From the NCBI GenBank assembly GCA_016217625.1, contig JACRHK010000002.1, forward strand, positions 1-8,761: a DNA stretch of 8,761 bases, written 5' to 3'. Positions within the stretch are counted from its first letter, which is position 1; each line of letters starts with the position of its first letter. Shown here piece by piece: positions 1 to 5,894 of the stretch. Below the pieces are notes generated by a model. It saw only the letters and a list, made by a program, of their open reading frames with translations. It was not told the DNA's origin and ran no database searches. This DNA comes from Nitrospirota bacterium. Lineage in GTDB: Bacteria; Nitrospirota; RBG-16-64-22; JACRHK01. A program made the translations under genes and the position numbers.

Positions 1-61
1 AGTTAGAGGAGGGGGACAAAGGGGAGGAGAACTTCAATAGTCCGTAATATGGCTGTTTGTC

Positions 62-469
62 TTAGGTCTTCCGGGGCAGCGCCGGTTTGCCCGTGCGCCC
101 TTTCTTACCGACGGCGGCCGCTTGTTTCTCCAGCTTGGCGACCTGGCGCTCCAGCTTGGCCGTATCGGCCAGGAGCTTGCGGACCGGCGCCGCCTCCAGC
201 GGTTTCGCCACGCCGCTCTTCAGGAGGTCGTAAACCTTCCCTCCGATCTCCGTGAAGTTCCGCTGTGCCTTCTGGTGGGCGAGGTAGATCTGCACCCGCA
301 GCCTTCCGATCTCGGCCATCTCGGAGGCCTTCTCCCTCGCGACGACGGAACCCTTCTTCCACGCTTCCTCCGCTTGTATCTTCGCGACTTCCGCTCCACG
401 CTTGGCCAAAACCCACCCTTCCTCCATCCCTTTCCGTGCTTCCCGCTTCACTGTTTCCCAGAAGCCCAT
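62..469 (-). CDS. Small charged helical protein of unknown function
   Basis: I do not recognise this 135-aa protein as a named family. It is rich in Lys, Glu, Ala and Arg, with no signal peptide, membrane segment or Cys motif. Residues 1-60 look like a continuous amphipathic helix. A more conserved-looking core follows at about 54-85 (GRLRVQIYLAHQK, then EIGGKVYDLLKSG). Residues 95-120 form a short heptad-like coiled coil (KLERQVAKLEKQ), and the tail is basic (GKKGRTGKPALPRKT). The start is well supported: a GGAGGAGGAG Shine-Dalgarno at 482-473 precedes the ATG at 469, and a TATAAT box lies about 50 nt upstream of the start. The gene is divergent from fumC and stands alone on its strand here. 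A structural, nucleoid-associated or envelope-associated coiled-coil role is possible, but nothing in the sequence decides it. The overlapping open frames on both strands lack comparable start signals. Confidence 0.75.
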   Translation of the reverse strand: MGFWETVKREARKGMEEGWVLAKRGAEVAKIQAEEAWKKGSVVAREKASEMAEIGRLRVQIYLAHQKAQRNFTEIGGKVYDLLKSGVAKPLEAAPVRKLLADTAKLERQVAKLEKQAAAVGKKGRTGKPALPRKT

Positions 470-519
470 CGTCTCCTCCTCCGTGTGGTTGACCTGCCAA
501 CCCTCCTGCCTGCGGGTCT

Positions 520-548
520 ATTATACCCTCCTCTTTTCGCTCCGTCAC
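520..548 (-). promoter_or_regulatory. Sigma70-like promoter for the 62-469 gene
   Basis: Read on the minus strand, a perfect TATAAT lies at 525-520. A GTGACG hexamer at 548-543 (4/6 to TTGACA) is separated from it by 17 nt. The predicted transcript would begin near 513 and carry a leader of about 43 nt before the ATG at 469. The box is in an AT-rich pocket in otherwise GC-rich DNA. This is a motif-based call without experimental support. Confidence 0.55.
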
Positions 549-560
549 GGGAAAAGAGAG

Positions 561-589
561 TTGTCTCCCCGTGCCGCATCCGGTACAAT
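561..589 (+). promoter_or_regulatory. Sigma70-like promoter for fumC
   Basis: TTGTCT at 561-566 (4/6 to the -35 consensus) and TACAAT at 584-589 (5/6 to the -10 consensus) are separated by 17 nt. The expected transcription start is near 596, giving a leader of about 22 nt that contains the AGGAGG at 609-614. Its -35 element lies only 12 nt from the -35 of the divergent promoter, so a regulator bound between them could act on both genes. Confidence 0.55.
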
Positions 590-618
590 CTTCTCATCGG
601 AGTCCATGAGGAGGTTCT

Positions 619-2064
619 GTGAAGCCAAGACGGAGACTTGAGCGCGATACGTTGGGAATCAGGGCCGTTCCGGCCGATGCCTACTACGGCATCCAGACGC
701 AGCGGGCCGTGGAGAACTTCCCGATCAGCGGCCTCCGTTTCCCCCGATCGTTCCTCCGCGCCCTGGGGTTGATCAAGACGGCGGCGGCGCAAGTAAACCG
801 GGACCTGGGCCTGCTCGACCGCCGGCGCGCCGGAGCCCTCATCCGGGCGGCACGCGAGGTGGCCGAGGGGAAGCACGATGATCAGTTCGTTGTGGATGTC
901 TTCCAGACGGGATCCGGCACCTCGACCCACATGAACGCCAACGAGGTGATTGCCCGCCGCGCTGGCGAGATCCTGCGCGCACAAAGAGACCTTCGCGACA
1001 TCCACCCGAACGATCACGTCAACCTCGGCCAGTCGAGCAACGATGTCTTCCCCTCCGCCCTCCATCTGGCCGCACTGGAGCAGACGGAACGGAAGCTGCT
1101 GCCGGCTCTGGGACGCCTGCGGGGCGCGCTGGCGACCAAGGCGCGGGCCTTCGACCGCATCCTCAAGATCGGCCGGACCCATCTCCAGGATGCGACGCCC
1201 CTCACGCTCGGCCAGGAGTTCTCGGGATATGCCCGACAGGTCGAACTGGCCATCCGACGCGTCCGCTCGATTCGCGCTTCCCTTTGCGAGCTCCCCCTGG
1301 GCGGGACGGCCGTCGGGACGGGGATCAACACGCATCCAAAGTTCGCGGCGCGGGTGATCGCCCGCCTGAACCGGGACACCGGCCTCCGCTTCCGGGAAGC
1401 CGTCAATCATTTCGAAGCCCAGGGGGCGAGGGACGCGGTCGTGGAGACGAGCGGGGCGCTCAAAACCGTGGCCGTGGGCCTGATGAAGATTGCTAATGAT
1501 CTCCGGTGGCTCAGCTCCGGGCCGCGCGGCGGGATCGGCGAGATCGCCCTGCCCGCGGTGCAGCCGGGGTCGTCCATCATGCCGGGAAAGGTGAACCCCG
1601 TGATTCCCGAATCGGTCATGCAGGCGGCTGCCCAGGTGATCGGGCACGATGCGACGATCACCCTCTGCGGGCAGGCCGGCAATTTCGAGCTCAACACCTT
1701 CATGCCGGTGATGGCCTATGATCTCCTGCAGGCGATCGCCCTGCTCAGCCGCGCCGCCGACACCCTCGCACGCCGCTGCATCCGGGGGATCCGCGCCAAC
1801 CCGTCCCGCTGCCGGACCCTGGCGGAGCAGAGTCTTGCCCTGGCCACGGCGCTTGCTCCGGCGATCGGCTACGACCAGGCGGCCTCCATTGCTGCGGAGG
1901 CCTTCCGGGCAGGAAAGACTGTGCAGGAGATCGCCCGGCAACGCCGGATTCTGCCGGAGGGTCAGCTCGCAGCCCTTTTGGATCCCTGGAGGATGACCCG
2001 CCCCGGTCTCCTCCGCCGCACCTCGAGGAGGAAGCATGGAACTGCACGAAAAGCTACTCGATAA
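619..2064 (+). CDS. fumC: Class II fumarate hydratase (fumarase C)
   Basis: This 481-aa protein should catalyse the reversible hydration of fumarate to L-malate in the TCA cycle, as a cytosolic homotetramer. Family landmarks fall at the same numbers as in E. coli FumC: HPND at 129-132 (B site), His188 in GRTHLQDATP, and Ser318, Lys324 and Asn326 in the mobile loop GSSIMPGKVNP. QTGSGTSTHMNANEV near residue 95 and GNFELNTFMPV near 355-365 are also fumarase-like. Aspartases typically carry TQLQDAVP and LQLN at the equivalent places, so fumarase is preferred, although the segment VNPVIPE after the loop is also common in aspartases. Start: GTG at 619 with AGGAGG at 609-614; there is no suitable in-frame ATG nearby. 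The protein is about 14 residues longer than E. coli FumC (467 aa), and its C-terminal tail is basic (RRTSRRKHGTARKATR). That tail is encoded partly by the 29-nt overlap with the Nudix gene. Confidence 0.9.
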   Translation: MKPRRRLERDTLGIRAVPADAYYGIQTQRAVENFPISGLRFPRSFLRALGLIKTAAAQVNRDLGLLDRRRAGALIRAAREVAEGKHDDQFVVDVFQTGSGTSTHMNANEVIARRAGEILRAQRDLRDIHPNDHVNLGQSSNDVFPSALHLAALEQTERKLLPALGRLRGALATKARAFDRILKIGRTHLQDATPLTLGQEFSGYARQVELAIRRVRSIRASLCELPLGGTAVGTGINTHPKFAARVIARLNRDTGLRFREAVNHFEAQGARDAVVETSGALKTVAVGLMKIANDLRWLSSGPRGGIGEIALPAVQPGSSIMPGKVNPVIPESVMQAAAQVIGHDATITLCGQAGNFELNTFMPVMAYDLLQAIALLSRAADTLARRCIRGIRANPSRCRTLAEQSLALATALAPAIGYDQAASIAAEAFRAGKTVQEIARQRRILPEGQLAALLDPWRMTRPGLLRRTSRRKHGTARKATR

Positions 2065-2572
2065 GAAAGTGGTCTATCCGGGACGGTATCTTCGAGTCGA
2101 AGAGCGCAGGATCCTCCTGCCGGACGGGCGGGAAGCGACGCGGGAGGTGGCCTGTCCCCCGAATGCCGTGGCCGTGCTCCCCGTGGACGCGACGGGACGG
2201 GTCCATCTCGTCAGACAATACCGCACGGCCATCGAGGCCGTCACGCTCGAGATCCCCGCCGGGATCCTGGAAGCGGGCGAGGCGGAGGAGGAGACCGCCC
2301 GGCGGGAGTGCGAAGAGGAGATCGGGTGCTATCCAGGACGCCTGGACCCCCTGGTGACGTATTACCATTCCGTCGGGTTCTCCACGGGATGGATCCATGT
2401 CTTCCTCGGCCGCGACCTCGTGCCACGGCCCCACGCCCGCCCGGCTGCCGATGAGTTCCTCCAGGTCGTCACGCTCCCCTTCGAGGAACTCTTGGGGATG
2501 GTGATTAGGGGGGAGATTGTCGATAGCAAGACCATCATTGCCGCGTTGTGGTATCGCCATCTGAGGGGCTGA
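2036..2572 (+). CDS. Nudix hydrolase, ADP-ribose pyrophosphatase type
   Basis: This 178-aa protein belongs to the NudF/ADP-ribose pyrophosphatase branch, which cleaves ADP-ribose to AMP and ribose 5-phosphate using Mg2+. A complete Nudix box spans residues 76-98 in the form G-x5-E-x7-R-E-x-x-E-E-x-G-x, with metal-binding Glu at 94 and 95. Both hydrophobic positions of the box are Cys here (92 and 98), which is slightly unusual. The preceding EIPAG at 72-76 and the late IVDSKTIIAALW at 161-172 are typical of ADP-ribose pyrophosphatases. The fold begins with the usual substrate-recognition strands (about 12-40). The start at 2036 is fixed by AGGAGG at 2026-2031, inside the fumC reading frame. 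The gene overlaps the end of fumC by 29 nt, implying cotranscription and possible translational coupling. Substrate specificity within Nudix proteins cannot be proven from sequence alone; GDP-mannose or another nucleotide sugar is an alternative. Confidence 0.85.
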   Translation: MELHEKLLDKKVVYPGRYLRVEERRILLPDGREATREVACPPNAVAVLPVDATGRVHLVRQYRTAIEAVTLEIPAGILEAGEAEEETARRECEEEIGCYPGRLDPLVTYYHSVGFSTGWIHVFLGRDLVPRPHARPAADEFLQVVTLPFEELLGMVIRGEIVDSKTIIAALWYRHLRG

Positions 2573-2617
2573 GTGATCAGGCTCGAAAGAAGTGTTCATC
2601 CGCTATCAATAACAATT

Positions 2618-2638
2618 CCTTTCCCTAACAGGGAGAGG
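2618..2638. repeat. Short hairpin downstream of the Nudix gene
   Basis: CCTTTCCCT at 2618-2626 and AGGGAGAGG at 2630-2638 pair over 9 bp with one G-U wobble and a 3-nt AAC loop. It lies 45 nt after the Nudix stop codon and could weakly terminate or stabilise the fumC-Nudix transcript. No T-run follows, so it is not a classical intrinsic terminator. It is the left end of a larger cluster of inverted repeats that runs to 2758. Confidence 0.5.
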
Positions 2639-2758
2639 TCCGACGACTCCGTATGAGTCCGGTAGTGTCGGACTCCATCGGAGGCCAGGGTGAGGGTTCC
2701 AGTTCCCGGGCGTTGAGGTCAGTCCTCACCCCACCCTCTCCTTGTCAAGGAGAGGGTG
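2638..2758. repeat. Cluster of nested inverted repeats, possible dispersed intergenic element
   Basis: Three paired structures sit together in a gene-free gap. GTCCGAC (2638-2644) pairs with GTCGGAC (2667-2673) and encloses GACTC/GAGTC (2645-2649 and 2655-2659). GGGTGAGG (2688-2695) pairs with CCTCACCC (2724-2731). A near-perfect palindrome at 2732-2758 has 13-bp arms, CACCCTCTCCTTG and CAAGGAGAGGGTG, around a single T. The CCTCACCC/CCCTCTCC/GGAGAGGG vocabulary resembles short dispersed palindromic repeats seen between genes in many GC-rich genomes. One long frame runs through it into pyrE, but the palindromic composition argues against coding. The rest of the gap 2573-2874 shows nothing else apart from the candidate pyrE promoter. 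Confidence 0.6.
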
Positions 2759-2817
2759 TCGGTGTGGAGTGCTTGTTCCCCACTCATAAGGAAGCAATCA
2801 GTGCGCGTAGATTCGCG

Positions 2818-2846
2818 TTGAAATCAGGGGCATATTTCTCTACCAT
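2818..2846 (+). promoter_or_regulatory. Candidate sigma70-like promoter for pyrE
   Basis: TTGAAA at 2818-2823 (5/6 to the -35 consensus) is followed after exactly 17 nt by TACCAT at 2841-2846 (4/6 to the -10 consensus). Transcription would begin near 2853, just past the ATG at 2845. The usable starts would then be 2854 (essentially leaderless) or 2875 (leader of about 22 nt). The surrounding 60 nt are noticeably more AT-rich than the flanking genes. Motif evidence only. Confidence 0.4.
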
Positions 2847-2874
2847 GGGCGCTATGCACTCTAAAGATCGGGAC

Positions 2875-3420
2875 ATGTTGCGCGAGCGGTTGCTCAAGAA
2901 GCTTCGTAAGGCGTTCGTCTTCAGCGAGGAGCCGATCTATACCCTCTCATCGGGCCGGAAGAGCCGGTTCTACATCGATTGCAAGCGGGTGACGCTGGAT
3001 GCCGAAGGCGCCTTCCTCGTGGGCCGGCTGCTTTTGGATGCGATCGCAGACCTGGACGTCGATGCGGTGGGCGGAATGACGATCGGGGCGGATCCCCTCG
3101 CCGTGGCCACGGCCTTGCTGAGCTCCGGGACGGAGCATCAGGTCGGGGCGTTTATCGTCCGGAAGGAGCCCAAGCCCCACGGAGATGCTCCCTACATCGA
3201 GGGGAACCTCCCCCGGGGATCCCGCGTGGTCGTGGTCGATGACGTCCTCACGGGAGGGCGTTCCACGATCCAGACGATCCAGATCCTCCGCGAGGCCGGA
3301 TGCCAGGTGGCCGGGGTCGTGGTCCTGGTGGACCGCAAGGAAGGCGGGCGGGAGCGTCTGGAAGCCCTGGGGGTTCCTGTGCGAAGCCTCTTCACGGTGG
3401 AGGATCTGCTGGAGACGTAA
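2875..3420 (+). CDS. pyrE: Orotate phosphoribosyltransferase
   Basis: This enzyme transfers the phosphoribosyl group of PRPP to orotate, giving OMP, the fifth step of UMP synthesis. With the start at 2875 it has 181 aa. Visible motifs are TLSSGRKSRFYIDCK ending at residue 37 (orotate/PRPP-binding N-terminal region), the flexible-loop signature RKEPKPHG at 96-103, and the PRPP-binding signature VVVVDDVLTGGRST at 118-131 with the two conserved Asp at 122 and 123. The start is uncertain. In-frame ATGs lie at 2845, 2854 and 2875, and none has a strong Shine-Dalgarno. I prefer 2875 because the family usually has about 25 residues before the TLSSG motif. An in-frame ATG at 2653 would add over 70 residues encoded by palindromic repeat DNA and is rejected. 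No terminator is visible before the amidohydrolase gene downstream, so the two are probably cotranscribed. Confidence 0.9.
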   Translation: MLRERLLKKLRKAFVFSEEPIYTLSSGRKSRFYIDCKRVTLDAEGAFLVGRLLLDAIADLDVDAVGGMTIGADPLAVATALLSSGTEHQVGAFIVRKEPKPHGDAPYIEGNLPRGSRVVVVDDVLTGGRSTIQTIQILREAGCQVAGVVVLVDRKEGGRERLEALGVPVRSLFTVEDLLET

Positions 3421-3448
3421 GAGTGAAATACCGTGAGAAGTAAAAAGT

Positions 3449-3468
3449 CAGGAGCCAGGAGTCAGGAG
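3449..3468 (+). repeat. Three tandem CAGGAG units acting as Shine-Dalgarno region
   Basis: CAGGAG occurs at 3449-3454, 3456-3461 and 3463-3468 with a 7-nt period, immediately before the start of the amidohydrolase gene. The middle AGGAG (3457-3461) is 9 nt from the ATG at 3471, a good distance. The last copy is only 2 nt away. The repetition gives several possible ribosome anchoring sites, and a period-7 array could gain or lose units by slippage. Confidence 0.6.
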
Positions 3469-3470
3469 TG

Positions 3471-5054
3471 ATGACCGCAGACCTGATCCTCCGGGGGGGA
3501 ACGGTAGTGGACGGCACGGGGGCTCCGGCCTACCGGGGGGATGTGGCGATACGGGGCGGCCGGATCACCGCCGTGGGCGCCATAGACCCATGCGAAGGCC
3601 CGGAGCTGGATGTTTCCGGGATGGTCGTCTGCCCGGGGTTCATCGATCTCCATGCCCACTCCGAGTTCACGCTCCTGGCCGACGGACGGGCCTGGGGGAA
3701 GATCCTGCAAGGGGTGACGACGGAGGTCTCAGGCAACTGCGGGCTTTCGGCCGTTCCCCTGCTGGGGGAGGCGCGGCGGCAGCGGGCGGAAGACCTGCGG
3801 GACCTGGGGCTCACGCAGACCTGGGAGGATTTCGCCGGGTTTGCGCGCCGTCTCGAAGATCAGGGGATCGCCGTGAACTTCTGCACGCTGGTGGGACACG
3901 GGAACCTGCGCGCCTCCGTAATGGGGTATGCCAACCGTCCTCCTGACGGAAGGGAGATGCAGGAGATGAGCCGGCTGCTGGAAGACGCGTTGAAGGCCGG
4001 GGCGTGGGGGCTCTCCACGGGGCTCATCTACCTTCCCGGCGCCTACGCCGAAACCGGGGAGATCATGGCCCTGGCCCGTGTGGCCCGATCCCACGGCGGC
4101 CTCTACGCCACGCACCTGCGTTCGGAGGGGGATCAGCTCCTGGAAGCGATTACCGAGGCGATCCGGATCGGGGAGGAGGCCGGCATCCGCGTCCAGATCT
4201 CCCACCTCAAGACGGCCGGCGATCGGAACTGGCGCAAGCTGCCCGATGCGCTCCGGTTGATCCGGGAAGCCCGCGAACGCGGAGCGGATGTGGCCGCGGA
4301 TCGATACCCCTACACGGCGGCCAGCACGGATCTGGATGCCATCCTTCCCGCCTGGGCCTATGAGGGGGGACGCGCGGCGGAGCTCGCGCGGCTGAAGGAT
4401 CCGGATACTCGCGCCCGGCTGACGGAAGAGATCCTGGCCTCGCATCCGCGTCGGGACGACTGGGAGCGGGTCCTCATCGCCTCTGTGCGGACGGAGGAGA
4501 ACCGCTCCCTGGAGGGGAGGACGCTCGCTGAGGCGGGCGCGCTCCGGGGATGTCCCCCCTGGGAGGCGCTCTACGAATTGCTCCTCGAGGAGGACCTGCA
4601 GGCCATGGGAATCTTCTTCTCCATGAGCGAGGAGAACCTCCGGGAGATCCTGCGCCAACCTTATTTGATGATCGGTTCCGACAGCTCGGCCCGGGCGACC
4701 GACGGGCCGACTCGCCAGGGGAAGCCGCATCCCCGCACATTCGGAACCTTCCCCCGCGTCCTGGGCCGCTTCGTGCGCAACGAACGGCTGCTGCCGCTGG
4801 AGCTTGCCGTCGCCATGATGACCTCCAGGCCGGCTGCGCGTCTGGGGCTTGACGACCGCGGCGTCGTCCAGGAGGGGAAATCTGCGGACCTGGTGGTCTT
4901 CAACCCCGAAGCCATCCGCGATCGGGCCACATATGAGGATCCGTATCAGGCGCCGGAGGGGATCCGCCATGTGTTCGTGAACGGATCGGTGGTCGTGCGG
5001 GATGGGGCGCCGACCGGCGCTCGGCCGGGACGCGTGTTGAGGAAGGGAGGATGA
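3471..5054 (+). CDS. N-acyl-D-amino-acid deacylase family amidohydrolase
   Basis: This 527-aa metal-dependent hydrolase of the amidohydrolase superfamily is predicted to remove the acyl group from N-acyl-D-amino acids. Metal and catalytic residues are in place: HAH at 61-63 within GFIDLHAHSE, Cys90 in VSGNCGLS (the cysteine ligand characteristic of D-aminoacylases), His215 in ATHLRSE, His245 in QISHLKTAG, and Asp404 in IGSDSS. These match the His67/His69/Cys96/His220/His250/Asp366 set of the Alcaligenes enzyme, with about 40 extra residues before the final Asp. A small beta-sandwich is formed by the first 55 and last 60 residues (GKSADLVVFNPE). There is no signal peptide, so it is cytosolic. 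The start is ATG 3471; a GTG directly before it at 3468 is also possible. The true substrate is open: N-acyl-D-Glu, N-acyl-D-Asp or other amides. It sits 50 nt after pyrE and overlaps the next gene by 4 nt. Confidence 0.88.
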   Translation: MTADLILRGGTVVDGTGAPAYRGDVAIRGGRITAVGAIDPCEGPELDVSGMVVCPGFIDLHAHSEFTLLADGRAWGKILQGVTTEVSGNCGLSAVPLLGEARRQRAEDLRDLGLTQTWEDFAGFARRLEDQGIAVNFCTLVGHGNLRASVMGYANRPPDGREMQEMSRLLEDALKAGAWGLSTGLIYLPGAYAETGEIMALARVARSHGGLYATHLRSEGDQLLEAITEAIRIGEEAGIRVQISHLKTAGDRNWRKLPDALRLIREARERGADVAADRYPYTAASTDLDAILPAWAYEGGRAAELARLKDPDTRARLTEEILASHPRRDDWERVLIASVRTEENRSLEGRTLAEAGALRGCPPWEALYELLLEEDLQAMGIFFSMSEENLREILRQPYLMIGSDSSARATDGPTRQGKPHPRTFGTFPRVLGRFVRNERLLPLELAVAMMTSRPAARLGLDDRGVVQEGKSADLVVFNPEAIRDRATYEDPYQAPEGIRHVFVNGSVVVRDGAPTGARPGRVLRKGG

Positions 5055-5764
5055 CGCGAAGACCCCGCATCGGCATCACGGTGGACGCGGAGCGCCGCAA
5101 GGGGCGGCTCTACGCGACGCTGGACCACCGCTACGCGCGGGCCATCGCGTCGGCGGGAGGCGTTCCGCTGCTCCTGCCGATCGTCGGCCCGCGCGAGATT
5201 TCGTCGCTCCTCGCATCGGTGGACGGGGTGTTGCTGACCGGAGGGGAGGACATCCATCCCCGGTATTACGGGGAACGGCCTGTGGCGCCGCTGGACCTCT
5301 CGCCGGATGAGCGGACGACTTTCGAGCTGGAACTGGTCAAAGCGGCGCTGCGGTCCCGGAAGCCGGTGTTGGGGATCTGCCACGGCATGCAGCTCCTGAA
5401 TGTCGCTTTTGGGGGGAGTCTCTTTCAGGACCTTCCTGCCCAGCGGGCCGGGTCCCTCCGCCACCGGAGCGGGCGCGCGCCTTGGGAAGCGGTCCATCCG
5501 GTCGCCCTTCGTCCCCGGTCCCTGCTGCGCCGGATCCTCCGGCGAGCGGTCGTCTCGGTTACCAGTACGCACCATCAGGCGGTCAAGGCGCTGGGGAAAG
5601 GGTTGGAAGCGTCTGCGCTGGCCCCTGATGGTCTGGTGGAAGCGGTCGAATCCCCGCGCCATCCCTTTCTGATCGCCGTCCAGTGGCACCCGGAGAAAGA
5701 CCCCGAAGCCCCCGCCACCCGGCGTCTCTTCCGCGCCCTGGTGGAAGCATGCCGGCGACCTTAA
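5051..5764 (+). CDS. Peptidase C26 / PuuD-like gamma-glutamyl hydrolase
   Basis: This 237-aa class I glutamine amidotransferase-like protein belongs to the group that includes gamma-glutamyl-gamma-aminobutyrate hydrolase (PuuD) and folate-type gamma-glutamyl hydrolases. The nucleophile is Cys110 in GICHGMQLLN, and the other triad members are His213 and Glu215 in VQWHPE. TGGEDIHPRYYGE at 63-75 and STHHQAVK at 172-179 are typical of the C26 branch and distinguish it from synthase-linked amidotransferase domains. It has no partner synthetase domain and is about the length of E. coli PuuD (254 aa). The start ATG at 5051 overlaps the preceding stop as ATGA, and GAGGA at 5039-5043 is 7 nt upstream, so translation is probably coupled to the deacylase. 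The context suggests that the two hydrolases act on related acylated or gamma-glutamylated amino compounds. No polyamine (puu) genes are nearby, so I do not assign the symbol puuD. Confidence 0.85.
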   Translation: MTRRPRIGITVDAERRKGRLYATLDHRYARAIASAGGVPLLLPIVGPREISSLLASVDGVLLTGGEDIHPRYYGERPVAPLDLSPDERTTFELELVKAALRSRKPVLGICHGMQLLNVAFGGSLFQDLPAQRAGSLRHRSGRAPWEAVHPVALRPRSLLRRILRRAVVSVTSTHHQAVKALGKGLEASALAPDGLVEAVESPRHPFLIAVQWHPEKDPEAPATRRLFRALVEACRRP

Positions 5765-5769
5765 TCTTT

Positions 5770-5860
5770 CGAGAGATCGAGAGAGCGAGAGAACGAGAGA
5801 TCAGAAAACGGGTGGGGGATATCTCCTGATCTCTCGATCTCTTGATCTCTCGATCTCTCG
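5770..5860. repeat. 91-bp inverted repeat built from 8-nt tandem units, between convergent genes
   Basis: The left arm (5770-5804) is four tandem variants of CGAGAGAT followed by CAG. The right arm (5826-5860) is its reverse complement at 32 of 35 positions, as ATCTCTCG-type units. The 21-nt loop (5805-5825) contains the G-rich GGGTGGGGG. The octamer pattern continues slightly past the right arm, to about 5866. In RNA it could fold into a long stem from either strand. Its place between the stop codons of two converging genes (5764 and 5895) suits a bidirectional transcription barrier, but a strong T-run is missing: only TTATTTCCC follows on plus and GAAAGATTAAGG on minus. Confidence 0.7.
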
Positions 5861-5894
5861 ATCTCTTATTTCCCTTCAACTGGGGGATTGGTGT

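Noticed and set aside
448..2037. A 529-codon open frame on the minus strand opposite fumC
   Set aside because: It is the antisense of a clearly conserved fumarase and shows biased, low-complexity composition with no recognisable domain.
619..2064. Aspartate ammonia-lyase as the product of the 619-2064 gene
   Set aside because: THLQDATP with His188 and GNFELN are fumarase-type; aspartases usually have TQLQDAVP and LQLN at these positions.
2653..2874. N-terminal extension of pyrE beginning at the ATG of 2653
   Set aside because: The added residues are translated from palindromic repeat DNA, resemble nothing in the orotate phosphoribosyltransferase family, and lie mostly upstream of the candidate promoter.
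3729..4970. A 413-codon open frame on the minus strand opposite the deacylase
   Set aside because: It is a shadow of the conserved amidohydrolase gene, without motifs or a start signal.
3471..5054. Dihydroorotase (pyrC), suggested by adjacency to pyrE and the amidohydrolase fold
   Set aside because: The protein has the D-aminoacylase-specific NCG cysteine motif, is about 100 residues longer than typical dihydroorotases, and carries the paired ATHLRSE and ISHLKTAG motifs of the deacylase family.
5770..5866. CRISPR-like array in the octamer repeats
   Set aside because: Units are only 8 nt and contiguous, with no spacers and no cas genes nearby.
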